Origin: Pelagimonas sp017744045 | GTDB taxonomy: Bacteria; Pseudomonadota; Alphaproteobacteria; Rhodobacterales; Rhodobacteraceae | Length of the DNA stretch: 64,000 bases | Assembly: GCF_017744045.1 (NCBI RefSeq) | Contig: NZ_JAGHRD010000001.1 | Strand: one strand, 5' to 3' | Shown here: positions 43,135 to 52,317 of the stretch, piece after piece | How the letters are laid out: every line of letters starts with the position of its first letter | Numbering within the stretch: the stretch's first letter is position 1 | Made by a program: the position numbers and the translations under genes | The notes under the pieces: generated by a model | Databases searched by the model: none | Told to the model about the DNA's origin: nothing | Seen by the model: only the letters and a program-made list of their open reading frames with translations

Positions 43135-43773
43135 TTAGGTCGGGGTCAAGAGCCAGGCTTGTTCCATGCCTTGGGTGCGGGCACCGAGCGGGCCGGTGAT
43201 GGGTTGGGACAAAAGCTCGGTGATCGCATACCTGTCCGCGTAGTGCTGCGAGATTTCATCCTGAGGGGTGGAGAAGGGCGGGCCGTCGGTCAGGGTCTGG
43301 TCATAGTCGAACCCGATCAGGAGTTGCGGAGCGGATTGGGTGATCTTGATCAAATGCGCGGCATAGAGGGGCCGGGTTTCAGGTGGCAGGGCCACGAGTG
43401 CTGCGCGGTCATAGATGGCAGTGACGGGGCCTAAATCGTTGGCTGTCAGGGCAAAGACATCACCGCAATAAAGGGTCAGATCGCCCGCCTGGTAGCGGGT
43501 CAAAGCGCCGGTTTCGGTGATTTGGGGGGGAAGTGAGAGGCGGTCAAATACCTCTTCCACCGCTGCTTGGTTAAACTCGATGCCGGTGACACGCAGGCCC
43601 TGGGACAGGAGCCAGTCGAGATCAAAGCTTTTGCCGCAGAGCGGGACGAAGACGTGATCCGCCGGGGTGAGAGTGAGCTGGGGCAGAAAGCGGGTGAGCA
43701 GGGGATTGGCGGCGGGTTCGTGAAAGCCGATCCGCCCTTCGGACCAGCGCGCCTGCCAAAAGGATTCTTGCAT
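43135..43773 (-). CDS. tpm: Thiopurine S-methyltransferase family protein
   Basis: A 212-residue SAM-dependent methyltransferase of the TPMT family. It begins with the typical QESFWQARWSEGRIGFHEPAANPLL and has VPLCGKSFDLDWLLSQG as motif I. TPMT-type enzymes methylate thiols or reduced tellurium and selenium compounds, in the cytoplasm. It is convergent with the 64-residue gene and separate from the glutathione transferase gene. Confidence 0.9.
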   Translation of the reverse strand: MQESFWQARWSEGRIGFHEPAANPLLTRFLPQLTLTPADHVFVPLCGKSFDLDWLLSQGLRVTGIEFNQAAVEEVFDRLSLPPQITETGALTRYQAGDLTLYCGDVFALTANDLGPVTAIYDRAALVALPPETRPLYAAHLIKITQSAPQLLIGFDYDQTLTDGPPFSTPQDEISQHYADRYAITELLSQPITGPLGARTQGMEQAWLLTPT

Positions 43774-43931
43774 GATGTGTTCCTTACGTCATGGGGGACG
43801 TTTGGGGTGATAGAACTTGAAGGCTGGTTTAGGTCAAGAGGGAATGCAAGGCTTTGCCAATTGGTGAGAGGGGAGTTGCACCCCGCGTGGTTTCGCGGAT
43901 ATTAGGGCTGGTGTTTCCCGTTTCAGGATTA

Positions 43932-44606
43932 ATGTCGCAGATGGCCAAGCTCTACCACGTTCCTCTTTCGCCCTTTTGCCGCAAGGTGCGCCTGTCTTTG
44001 GCGGAAAAGAAGATTGAATGCGAGCTGGTGGAAGAGCGCTATTGGGAGCAGGATCCGGATTTTCTGCGCCGCAATCCGGCGGCCAAGGTGCCAGTGCTGA
44101 AGATTGACGGCAAGACCATGGCCGAGAGCAGCGCGATATGTGAGTGGATCGAGGAGAAATATCCCGAACCGGCGCTGATGCCACGTTCAGCCGATGCGCG
44201 CTACGAGGTGCGCCGGATCGTGGCCTGGTTTGATGACAAGTTTCATCAGGAAGTGACCTCGAAGCTGCTTTATGAGCGGGTGAACAAGAAGATCATGAAG
44301 GCGGGCTTCCCGGACAGCACCAATGTCAAGGCCGGGGCCAAGGCGATCAAGTATCATCTGGATTACATGGCCTGGCTGCTGGATCATCGCCGCTGGCTGG
44401 CCGGAGACAACATGACCCTGGCGGATTTCGCCGCCGCCGCGCATCTGAGCGCCTTGGATTACATCTCGGACGTGGATTGGAACCGCTCTGAGGTGGTCAA
44501 GGATTGGTATGCCAAGATCAAATCGCGCCCGGCCTTTCGGGCGATCTTGCAGGATCAGGTGCCGGGTTTTCCGCCGCCTGCGCATTATGCTGACCTGGAT
44601 TTTTGA
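43932..44606 (+). CDS. Glutathione S-transferase family protein
   Basis: A 224-residue soluble GST. The thioredoxin-like N-terminal domain starts AKLYHVPLSPFCRKVRLSLAEKK, with SPFC at the active-site position, and AAKVPVLKIDG and ESSAICEWIEEKYP bind glutathione. The helical C-terminal domain contains LAGDNMTLADFAAAAHLSALDY. The ATG at 43932 follows AGGATTA. An ATG at 43941 is also possible. Substrate unknown. Confidence 0.88.
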   Translation: MSQMAKLYHVPLSPFCRKVRLSLAEKKIECELVEERYWEQDPDFLRRNPAAKVPVLKIDGKTMAESSAICEWIEEKYPEPALMPRSADARYEVRRIVAWFDDKFHQEVTSKLLYERVNKKIMKAGFPDSTNVKAGAKAIKYHLDYMAWLLDHRRWLAGDNMTLADFAAAAHLSALDYISDVDWNRSEVVKDWYAKIKSRPAFRAILQDQVPGFPPPAHYADLDF

Positions 44607-44619
44607 TAGTGCTGGGGGA

Positions 44620-44682
44620 GGGGGCGCTGCCCCCTCGGCCTGCGGCCTCACCCCCGGGATATTTTTGGCCCAAAGAAACCCA
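44620..44682 (+). repeat. GC-hairpin plus TATTTTTGGCCC-tail intergenic element
   Basis: GGGGGCGCTGCCCCC hairpin, then CCCCCGGGATATTTTTGG and CCCAAAGAAACCC. It lies between the GST gene and queG, ending 8 bases before the queG ATG, so its tail forms the queG leader. Confidence 0.85.
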
Positions 44683-44690
44683 AAGACCCT

Positions 44691-45740
44691 ATGAGCGATG
44701 ATCTGAAAACAGCGTTGATGGCGGAGGCTGAGGCGGTTGGCTTTGCCGATTGTCGGATCTGTCGGCCTGATGCGGTACCCCAGGTGATGGCGCGTTTGCA
44801 GGCGTTTCTGGAGGCGGGGCGGCATGGGCAGATGGGCTGGATGGGCGAGCGGGTGCATTGGCGCGGGGCGCCGGATGCGCTGTGGCCCGAGGCAAAGTCG
44901 GTCATCATGCTGGCGGAGAATTACGGGCCGGATTTTGATCCGCGTGCGGTTCTGGAGCAGAAGGATCGCGGGGCGATCAGTGTCTATGCGCAGAACAAGG
45001 ATTACCATGACGTCGCCAAGAAACGCCTGAAGCGGCTGGGGCGCTGGTTGATCGAGGCGGCGCGGAAGCAGGGGCAGGAGGCGGAGATCAAGGTCTTTGT
45101 CGACACGGCCCCGGTGATGGAAAAGCCGCTGGGCATGGCGGCAGGGCTGGGCTGGCAGGGCAAACATACCAATCTGGTCAGTCGCAAGTTGGGGTCGTGG
45201 TTCTTTCTGGGCGCGATCTTTACCACGCTGGAGCTGGAGCCGGATGAGGCTGGGGTGGATCGCTGCGGGCAGTGCCGGGCCTGTCTGGATGTTTGCCCGA
45301 CTGATGCCTTTCCCGCGCCCTATCAGCTGGATGCGCGGCGTTGCATTTCTTATCTCACCATTGAGCATACGGGGCCGGTGGATGAGGCGCTGCGCGAGGG
45401 GCTGGGCAATCACATCTATGGATGTGATGATTGTCTGGCGGCCTGCCCGTGGAACAAGTTTGCGCAAGAGGCGCATGAGGCCAAGTATCACGCCCGAGAC
45501 GAGTTGAAAGCCCCCAAGCTGGCCGAGTTGGTTGTGTTGGATGATGCCGGGTTTCGCGCCCTGTTCAGCGGCAGCCCGATCAAGCGCGCCGGGCGGGATC
45601 GCTTTGTGCGCAATGTGCTTTACGCGATTGGCAATTCCGGTGAGGTGGCTTTGGCGGAGCTGGTTGCTCCGCTCTGTCATGATCCTGACGCGGCGGTGGC
45701 GGATGCGGCGCGCTGGGCTTTGGAGAGGCTTGGCCCATAG
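44691..45740 (+). CDS. queG: Epoxyqueuosine reductase QueG
   Basis: The last step of queuosine synthesis, reducing epoxyqueuosine in tRNA with cobalamin. 349 residues, standard length. Two 4Fe-4S motifs: CGQCRACLDVCPTDAFP and CDDCLAACPWNKF. The N-terminal DUF1730 part begins with AEAVGFADCRICRPD. The C-terminal HEAT-like portion ends LCHDPDAAVADAARWALERLG. The leader is built from the intergenic element. Confidence 0.96.
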   Translation: MSDDLKTALMAEAEAVGFADCRICRPDAVPQVMARLQAFLEAGRHGQMGWMGERVHWRGAPDALWPEAKSVIMLAENYGPDFDPRAVLEQKDRGAISVYAQNKDYHDVAKKRLKRLGRWLIEAARKQGQEAEIKVFVDTAPVMEKPLGMAAGLGWQGKHTNLVSRKLGSWFFLGAIFTTLELEPDEAGVDRCGQCRACLDVCPTDAFPAPYQLDARRCISYLTIEHTGPVDEALREGLGNHIYGCDDCLAACPWNKFAQEAHEAKYHARDELKAPKLAELVVLDDAGFRALFSGSPIKRAGRDRFVRNVLYAIGNSGEVALAELVAPLCHDPDAAVADAARWALERLGP

Positions 45741-45967
45741 GGGGCTGACTTTGGCGCCTGACCTTGGACTGGTGAGGGGCGCCAGGCTGCCATCCCGACG
45801 CCCCGAGCAATAGCCTAGTTCTTGGGAGAAATAGGGCTGTCACCCGCCGTTTACATATGTGAACGCCTTGATTCTTGCGAGTCTTTCTCAAGCTTATGTG
45901 AAAGTGCCGTTTGGGCAGTTTGAATTTTCGACAATCTCGCCTTTATTGGGGGGTAAGGAGAACGCGC

Positions 45968-46417
45968 ATGACCAATTATGAAAAACGTCCCGAAGTGGTG
46001 GCTAACCTGACGGCCGAACAATATCGGGTGACACAGGAAAACGGCACAGAGCGGCCGGGCACCGGGGAATATCTTGAGAACAAGCAGGCCGGGATCTATG
46101 TGGACATCGTCTCGGGCGAGCCGCTGTTTGCGTCGGCGTCGAAATATGAATCCGGCTGCGGCTGGCCGAGCTTTGTCAAACCGATTGAGCCGGACAATGT
46201 GGTCGAGCTGCGTGATACCAGCCATGGCATGATCCGCACCGAGGTGCGGTCGCGCCATGGGGACAGCCATCTGGGCCATGTCTTTCCTGATGGGCCAATG
46301 GATCGCGGCGGGCTGCGTTACTGCATCAACTCGGCGGCGCTGCGCTTTATCGCCAAGGAAGACATGGAAGACGAAGGCTATGGCCAATATGTCGATCAGG
46401 TGGAGGATCTGGTATGA
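45968..46417 (+). CDS. msrB: Peptide-methionine (R)-S-oxide reductase MsrB, zinc-free type
   Basis: Repairs methionine R-sulfoxide. 149 residues, cytoplasmic. The catalytic cysteine is in GLRYCINSAAL, with ESGCGWPSF and HLGHVFPDGP as substrate-site motifs. The four zinc cysteines (two CxxC) of many MsrB proteins are replaced by non-Cys residues (the GEYLENKQAG and YVDIVSGEPLF segments), so it belongs to the zinc-free form. AAGGAGAACGCGC precedes the ATG. Its stop overlaps the msrA ATG by 4 bases. Confidence 0.94.
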   Translation: MTNYEKRPEVVANLTAEQYRVTQENGTERPGTGEYLENKQAGIYVDIVSGEPLFASASKYESGCGWPSFVKPIEPDNVVELRDTSHGMIRTEVRSRHGDSHLGHVFPDGPMDRGGLRYCINSAALRFIAKEDMEDEGYGQYVDQVEDLV

Positions 46418-46911
46418 GCGAACGCGCGGTTTTGGCGGGGGGCTGTTTCTGGGGCATGCAGGATCTGATCCGCAAGCTGCCCGGTGTCGGGGACACGCGG
46501 GTTGGCTATACGGGCGGTGATGTGCCCAATGCCACCTATCGCAATCATGGCACCCATGCGGAAGGGATCGAGATCATGTTCGATCCTGCCCAGATCAGCT
46601 ATCGCCAATTGCTGGAGTTCTTTTTCCAGATCCATGACCCGACCACGGTCAATCGGCAGGGCAATGATGTGGGGATGAGCTATCGCTCGGCGATCTATTT
46701 CACCAATGATGCGCAACGTCAGGAGGCGCTGGACACCATCGCCGATGTGGAGGCCAGCGGGATTTGGCCCGGCAAGGTGGTGACCGAGGTCGAGCCGGTG
46801 GGTGACTTCTGGGAGGCTGAGCCCGAGCATCAGGATTACCTGGAGCGGTTTCCCAATGGGTATACCTGCCATTTCCCGCGCGCCAATTGGGTGCTGCCTA
46901 AGCGGGGGTGA
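46414..46911 (+). CDS. msrA: Peptide-methionine (S)-S-oxide reductase MsrA
   Basis: Repairs methionine S-sulfoxide. 165 residues. The GGCFWGMQDLI motif near the start contains the catalytic cysteine, and DPTTVNRQGNDVGMSYRSAI follows, as does a C-terminal cysteine in YTCHFPRANW that can recycle the enzyme. Overlapping start with msrB makes a translationally coupled repair operon. Confidence 0.96.
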   Translation: MSERAVLAGGCFWGMQDLIRKLPGVGDTRVGYTGGDVPNATYRNHGTHAEGIEIMFDPAQISYRQLLEFFFQIHDPTTVNRQGNDVGMSYRSAIYFTNDAQRQEALDTIADVEASGIWPGKVVTEVEPVGDFWEAEPEHQDYLERFPNGYTCHFPRANWVLPKRG

Positions 46912-46914
46912 GGC

Positions 46915-48450
46915 TTAACAGTCAAATACACCCATTTCGCAGGAGCGATTGTAAAGACTGTTGGCCGTGTCCATGACGATGTGCTGATTCAACTCTTCGT
47001 TGGAGAGTTTTTCCAGAAAGGCACAGCCACTGCCCGAAGAAGTGGGCTGACAACCTGTGGCAAACAGGCTGTCAGCTTCGGATTGAGAGATTGCTAAGCC
47101 ATCGCTTTGACCCGCGAGGATCTTGGCGCTGAGGCAATTGCCTGCATAGGTGGCGACGTCTTCGCAGTCATTGGCGATGTCTGCGGTGATGTCTGGGGAT
47201 GCTGCCTTGAGGCCGATGCTAAGACCGGCGGATACTGTGATACCGCAGCCCATGGGCGAACCGGCAAGACAGGCGCTGGAATAGCCGTCGACTGCGTCTG
47301 ACATGTTCGGTGCACCGCCAAGTCCAAATTCGAAGGCGTAGCCATAGGCGAAACACCCGGTTGGGCTGTTTTCGTCGCATTGCTCTGCACCCACTTCAAC
47401 AGCGATTTCCGAGAAATGTTGGATATAGCCATCAAGGGAGCCTGCGCATTGCTGTGCCTCGGTATCGCAATGGGCGAGTATGCGCTTGAAGCCAGTGATG
47501 TCGTTCTTATCCAACAGGGCGACCCGGAAACAGCTTTGATCCAGTGTGACCTTGCAGATCATGTTTTCTGCGACGCTGAGCCCAGAACTGGTCGGAGCGA
47601 GAAGGGCCGATGCCAAGGTCGATCCGCCAGAGACCACAAGGATAATGGAAAAGGACATGGCGGTGAGCAGCAGTTTCACGGGCGCGCCTTCGACGTCAAA
47701 AACTCGCCCCAAGCGCAGGAAGGCCAGCAGGCGCATCAAATGGGTAGCGGCTGTGTAGATCCAGAGCCAGACGCTGGTCAGGAAGGTGGAGTAGAAGAAC
47801 ACGGAAAACGGAGTGTAGAGCAGGATGACTTCGCCCAAGGTCTCACCATCGCGGATTTGCGACAGCGTGACCTCGCCATCCGAAGTCTCCAGTGGGATTT
47901 CGGTTAGCAGGTTGTAAAGCGGGCTGAGTTGGAACAGCCAAAGGGCCAGTAGGATAATGGCCGTGGTCAGGATCAGATCCAGGAGCAGGGCAAAGAGATG
48001 GACAAGGCTGCTGCGGGTTCGGGTGACCAAATCCAGCAGCCAGCGGGTTTGGAACAGGGAAATGTAGTCGGTGAGGACATTGAGAATGGCGGCAATGGCC
48101 AGCGCACGGCCGAGATCCTGAACGGAATCCATGCGTGTACGGATGGTTTCGTTGGTGCCGAAAAGCAGCCAGAGACCAAAGACCGTGGCCAGTGAAAACA
48201 GCGCTGAGGCCAGAAAGCAGCGTAGGCTGACATGTCTTTCACCAAAGATGCCATCAAAGATGGAGCAAAAACTGCGCGCCCAGTTTTCCTCGCTACCGCG
48301 TGCGCCCAAGAGCCAGAGTGCGATGGAGGATTTCCGATCTGGATGCAGCAGGCTGAAGCCCAAAGCCGTTGCTCCGATGAAAAAGGATGAAACAGCCGCG
48401 CCGGTTTTGAAATGGGTGATCAGATAAGGCCAAAGGTCCTCGGGGAGCAT
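46915..48450 (-). CDS. Membrane protein with cysteine-rich C-terminal domain
   Basis: A 511-residue protein I do not recognise. There are about six hydrophobic segments in the first 330 residues, and then a region of about 180 residues with repeated Cys pairs (CKVTLDQSC, HCDTEAQQC, QCDENSPTGCFAYG, ACLAGSPMGC, DCEDVATYAGNC, CQPTSSGSGC, SCEMGVFDC). The spacing recalls Sel1/HcpA-like helical repeats, which are exported and disulfide-linked. Start uncertain: ATG 48450 is used, with ATG 48555 and others upstream. It is A/T-richer than the neighbours. Confidence 0.65.
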   Translation of the reverse strand: MLPEDLWPYLITHFKTGAAVSSFFIGATALGFSLLHPDRKSSIALWLLGARGSEENWARSFCSIFDGIFGERHVSLRCFLASALFSLATVFGLWLLFGTNETIRTRMDSVQDLGRALAIAAILNVLTDYISLFQTRWLLDLVTRTRSSLVHLFALLLDLILTTAIILLALWLFQLSPLYNLLTEIPLETSDGEVTLSQIRDGETLGEVILLYTPFSVFFYSTFLTSVWLWIYTAATHLMRLLAFLRLGRVFDVEGAPVKLLLTAMSFSIILVVSGGSTLASALLAPTSSGLSVAENMICKVTLDQSCFRVALLDKNDITGFKRILAHCDTEAQQCAGSLDGYIQHFSEIAVEVGAEQCDENSPTGCFAYGYAFEFGLGGAPNMSDAVDGYSSACLAGSPMGCGITVSAGLSIGLKAASPDITADIANDCEDVATYAGNCLSAKILAGQSDGLAISQSEADSLFATGCQPTSSGSGCAFLEKLSNEELNQHIVMDTANSLYNRSCEMGVFDC

Positions 48451-48643
48451 ATTCGCAATCCGCAGTTGAAAAAGCTTTGGAGCAGTGAGCCTTTGGAGGG
48501 CGGTTATGGCAAGGTATTTTTTGTTTGCGCGGGCTGTATTCATGCAGAAATGCATGATGTCTCTGCTGTGCTTGGCAATTCCCAAGGGGTCGTGGTGTTC
48601 CTATCTAAGGCGCATCACTGAGTAGACGCCGTAGGACAGCCCG

Positions 48644-49258
48644 ATGCAACATGATCAGTTTTGGAACAAGATCGCCCGCAAATATGCGCAGGATCCGATC
48701 AGCAATATGCCCGCTTATGAGGCCACTTTGGCGCGGGTGCGTGACTTGATCACCCCGAATATGGAGGTGTTGGAGCTGGGCTGCGGTACGGGTACGACCG
48801 CGCTGAAGCTGGCGGATGCGGCAGGGCAGTATACCGGGACGGATATTGCCAGCGAGATGATCAAGATCGCCAATGAAAAGCTGGCGGGCAGTGGTGCGCA
48901 GAACCTGCGCTTTGAGACCGCGGCGGCGGGGGATGCCGGGCAGGGCAGCTATGATGCGGTGCTTGGGTTCAATCTGTTCCATCTGGTGCAGGACCCGGAG
49001 GCGGCCTTGGCCCAGGTGCATGGGCAATTGCGCGAGGGCGGGTTGTTTATTTCGAAAACCCCGTGTTTGGGCACGCGGCCCTGGTTCATCCCAATGATCA
49101 AGGTGATGCAATGGATCGGCAAAGCGCCGCGCCCGGTGCATAGCTTCCGCCCCGGTCGGTTAAAGGCGATGATCGAAGCGGCGGGTTTTGAGGTGGAGGA
49201 AATGATGTATTTCCAGAAACAGTCGATCAGCCGCTTTATCGTGGCGCGTAAGCGGTAG
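48644..49258 (+). CDS. Class I SAM-dependent methyltransferase
   Basis: A 204-residue methyltransferase. The SAM-binding motif is LELGCGTGTTALKLA, followed by TGTDIASEMIKIA. The C-terminal part has PRPVHSFRPGRLKAMIEAAGF. It resembles ubiquinone/menaquinone-type methyltransferases in general, but the substrate is unknown. It starts 59 bases beyond the far end of the cysteine-rich membrane gene's longest frame, divergent from it. Confidence 0.85.
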   Translation: MQHDQFWNKIARKYAQDPISNMPAYEATLARVRDLITPNMEVLELGCGTGTTALKLADAAGQYTGTDIASEMIKIANEKLAGSGAQNLRFETAAAGDAGQGSYDAVLGFNLFHLVQDPEAALAQVHGQLREGGLFISKTPCLGTRPWFIPMIKVMQWIGKAPRPVHSFRPGRLKAMIEAAGFEVEEMMYFQKQSISRFIVARKR

Positions 49259-49301
49259 AGAGATGCGGCGCGCGTCCGGCTGGGCACAAAAGTTTAAACT
49301 A

Positions 49302-49331
49302 AAACTTTTGCAAATTCCGTCGACGGAATTT
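49302..49331. repeat. Twin palindrome, copy 2
   Basis: An A/T-rich partial palindrome (from 49288, AAAAGTTT with AAACTTTT), then GC, then AAATTCCGTCGACGGAATTT (49312-49331). The second palindrome has a CG centre. It lies in the 281-base gap before the flavoprotein gene. Confidence 0.8.
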
Positions 49332-49539
49332 GGTCGCGCTGCGCCTCAATGGGGTGGCTTTGCATGAGCTTTGGGACAAGGATCGGGGGGAGAGCTGTGT
49401 CGCGATGCGGTTGGATCAATTTACCCCACGTCGCTGACGTGACGTAGACGGTGACAACGTAAAGCCGATCATGTGATCTGGTGGCAAGGCGGCGCGCGGG
49501 GAGGCCTCGGCGTTGCACCTGATTTACGGAGGAGCCAGG

Positions 49540-51573
49540 ATGAGCCACTACCCGCATATGTTACAGCCGTTGGATCTGGGCTTTACCACGCTGAAAAACC
49601 GCGTGTTGATGGGCTCGATGCATACCAATCTTGAGGAACGCGGCGATTGGAACGCGGTGGCGGAATTCTATGCCGAGCGGGCGCGGGGCGATGTGGGGTT
49701 GATCGTGACGGGCGGTATGGCTCCGAACCGTGAGGGGGGCGTTTTCCCCGGCGCGGCGGGGTTGTTTAGCGATCAGGACATCGTCAATCATAAGGTCATC
49801 ACCGACCGGGTGCATGAGAATGGCGGCAAGATTGCCATGCAGATCCTGCATGCGGGGCGCTATGCCTATGGGCCGGAATGTGTCTCGGCCAGCCCGGTGA
49901 AATCGCCGATCTCGCCGTTTCCGCCCAAGGAGCTCGACGAAGAGGGGATCGAAAAGCAGATCGCCGACATTGCCCATTCTGCCGCGCAGGCGCAGCGCGC
50001 GGGTTATGATGGGGTCGAGGTGATGGGCTCAGAGGGGTATTTCCTCAACCAGTTCCTTGTCACCCATACCAATAAGCGCACGGATCGTTGGGGCGGGTCT
50101 TATGAGAACCGTATGCGCCTGCCGATTGAGGTGGTGAAACGGGTGCGCGAGGCTGTCGGGCCGGATTTCATCGTGATTTACCGGTTGTCGATGATTGATC
50201 TGGTGCCCAATGGCTCCACCCATGAAGAGGTGGTGCAGCTGGCGCAAGAGATCGAAAAGGCCGGCGCGACCATTCTCAATACCGGCATTGGCTGGCATGA
50301 GGCGCGCGTGCCGACCATCGCGACCTCTGTGCCGCGGCGGGCCTTTGCCTGGGTCACCAAAAAGCTGATGGGCAAGGTGGGCATTCCGGTGATCACCTCG
50401 AACCGCATCAACACACCAGACGTGGCCGAGCAAGTGCTGGCCGAGGGCTGCGCCGATATGGTGAGCCTCGCGCGGCCTTTCCTGGCGGATTCGCAGTTTG
50501 TTGCCAAAGCGGCGGCGGGCAAGGCCGAAACCATCGCGCCCTGTATCGCCTGCAACCAGGCCTGTCTCGACCACACATTCCAAGGTAAGGTCAGCAGCTG
50601 TCTGGTGAACCCGCGCGCGGCTTTTGAAACACAGATTGACCTGACGCCCGTTGCGGCGCCCAAGAAAGTCGCCGTTGTCGGCGCTGGGCCTGCGGGTCTG
50701 GCAACGGCGATCACGGCGGCACAGGTTGGGCATGAGGTCACGCTTTATGATCGCTCGGACGAGCTGGGCGGTCAGCTCAACATGGCCAAGCAAGTGCCTG
50801 GCAAAGAGGAGTTCTGGGGCCTGGTAGATTGGTTCAAGACCATGATCGCCGAAACCGGCGTCACCGTGAAGCTGGGCCATGAGGCGACCGAGGCGGACCT
50901 GCAAGGGGCCGATGAGGTGGTTATCGCGACGGGTGTCACCCCGCGCGATCCCGGCATTCCCGGGCAGGATCACCCCAAGGTGCTGGGCTATATCGACGTG
51001 CTGCGCCACAAGGCCGAGGTCGGCAAAAAGGTGGCGGTGATCGGGGCCGGGGGCATTGGCTATGACATTGCCGAATATCTTGTGACCGATGACAGCCCGA
51101 CGGAAAACCTGCCGGACTGGATGCGTGAATGGGGCGTGACCGACCCCGAAGAGGCGCGCGGCGGATTGGCCCCGGAAGGGCCACAGCCCGAGCCGGCCAT
51201 TCGTGAGGTCACCGTCTTGCAGCGCAAGAAGGAAAAGCCGGGCAAGCGTTTGGGCAAGACCACGGGTTGGATTCACCGCGCCTCATTGCAGATGAAGAAT
51301 GTGCAGATGAAGGCGGGCGTGAATTACGAGCGCATCGATGATGAGGGGCTGCACATCTCCTACGGAGAGGCGCGGGAGAATCCTGAGGTCATCGCCTGTG
51401 ACAATGTCATCCTCTGCGCCGGTCAGCTGTCAGAGCGCAGCCTGGCCGACAAGCTGGAGGCGGCGGGTATCACCCCGCATGTGATCGGCGGCGCGGACCT
51501 GGCCGCCGAACTGGACGCCAAGCGCGCCATTGATCAGGGCGTGCGGTTGGCGGTGAGCTTTGGGGCGTCATAG
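49540..51573 (+). CDS. FadH-like FMN/FAD oxidoreductase (2,4-dienoyl-CoA reductase family)
   Basis: A 677-residue flavoprotein of the old-yellow-enzyme/2,4-dienoyl-CoA reductase type. An N-terminal TIM barrel binds FMN (KNRVLMGSMHTNLEE; GGSYENRMRLPIEVV). A cysteine cluster (CIACNQACLDHTFQGKVSSC) holds a 4Fe-4S cluster. The second half has an FAD site (VVGAGPAGLATAI) and NAD site (AVIGAGGIGYDIA). It resembles FadH for degradation of unsaturated fatty acids, but other substrates are possible. GGAGGAGCCAGG precedes the ATG. Confidence 0.9.
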   Translation: MSHYPHMLQPLDLGFTTLKNRVLMGSMHTNLEERGDWNAVAEFYAERARGDVGLIVTGGMAPNREGGVFPGAAGLFSDQDIVNHKVITDRVHENGGKIAMQILHAGRYAYGPECVSASPVKSPISPFPPKELDEEGIEKQIADIAHSAAQAQRAGYDGVEVMGSEGYFLNQFLVTHTNKRTDRWGGSYENRMRLPIEVVKRVREAVGPDFIVIYRLSMIDLVPNGSTHEEVVQLAQEIEKAGATILNTGIGWHEARVPTIATSVPRRAFAWVTKKLMGKVGIPVITSNRINTPDVAEQVLAEGCADMVSLARPFLADSQFVAKAAAGKAETIAPCIACNQACLDHTFQGKVSSCLVNPRAAFETQIDLTPVAAPKKVAVVGAGPAGLATAITAAQVGHEVTLYDRSDELGGQLNMAKQVPGKEEFWGLVDWFKTMIAETGVTVKLGHEATEADLQGADEVVIATGVTPRDPGIPGQDHPKVLGYIDVLRHKAEVGKKVAVIGAGGIGYDIAEYLVTDDSPTENLPDWMREWGVTDPEEARGGLAPEGPQPEPAIREVTVLQRKKEKPGKRLGKTTGWIHRASLQMKNVQMKAGVNYERIDDEGLHISYGEARENPEVIACDNVILCAGQLSERSLADKLEAAGITPHVIGGADLAAELDAKRAIDQGVRLAVSFGAS

Positions 51574-51669
51574 CCCCAAAGCCTTTGGCTGCAAGGCGTG
51601 GCGGTTGCGGGTCGGCTCAAAGTTGTATCATATGTGGAATATGTATGATTTTGAGGAATAGGCCCGCCC

Positions 51670-52317
51670 ATGTTCAAACCCCCTTTTGCCGCGGCTCTGG
51701 TCGCATCCGTTTTCTCAAGCCTTTTGGGCGCAAGCGAGGTTAGTGCGGACAGCGTTGATCCCAAGGCGGTATTGATCATCTACACGGCTGGAAGTTACCC
51801 TGAGAATGTTATCGGGTCTTTGGTCAAGCTCAGCCCAGAGCTGCAAGATGTCGACATGAAAAACCCCTTTGCGGATCTGCCTTTGGGCGGCGCATTTCAG
51901 CCGCCCAAGTGTGACACGTACAAAATCGGCACCAAGGCTCAGCCTGTATTGGCGGCGGTTTGCAACACCGTGTCCTGGCAGGAAGCGGAACAGGTGGCTG
52001 TTGCCAAAGTTACGGATTCCGTTTTGTTCCTGTTCTCTGTGTCCGACGGGTCGGATTCCACCTCAGAGCGCGGCATAAAGATTCTGCGCGATCACAAGAT
52101 GAAGGCGGATGGTATTTTCTATGTCGATCACGCCGCTGTCGATGATGAAGAGCTGTATGAGTATGTCATGTCAGGTTATCAGGATGTCCTGAGCATGAAT
52201 GACTTGGAAAATCTTCCTTCGGTCAAAGATTCCCCACGGTCTGGCGCTGTGTCCTACCCGTCTTATTGGTCTGAGCCGGAGATTTTGACTGGCGTGATGA
52301 AGATGCTGGCGGATTAG
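51670..52317 (+). CDS. Secreted protein of unknown function
   Basis: A 215-residue protein with a signal peptide (FKPPFAAALVASVFSSLLGA, then SEVSADS). The mature part has two cysteines (PPKCDTYK and AAVCNTVS) that could pair. The fold looks alpha/beta but no domain is recognised. Ribosome-binding site is weak. It is placed between the flavoprotein and CreD genes. Confidence 0.6.
   Translation: MFKPPFAAALVASVFSSLLGASEVSADSVDPKAVLIIYTAGSYPENVIGSLVKLSPELQDVDMKNPFADLPLGGAFQPPKCDTYKIGTKAQPVLAAVCNTVSWQEAEQVAVAKVTDSVLFLFSVSDGSDSTSERGIKILRDHKMKADGIFYVDHAAVDDEELYEYVMSGYQDVLSMNDLENLPSVKDSPRSGAVSYPSYWSEPEILTGVMKMLAD

Noticed and set aside
45865..45899. Heat-shock-type promoter before msrB (CTTG ... CTTATGT)
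   Set aside because: The -10-like CTTATGT fits alphaproteobacterial RpoH sites, but the spacing from either CTTG (15 or 22 bases) is off the usual 17-18, so it is too weak to call.
47380..47907. Plus-strand frame of 175 codons opposite the cysteine-rich membrane gene
   Set aside because: It encodes a hydrophilic protein without motifs, while the minus-strand frame has membrane helices and ordered cysteine pairs.
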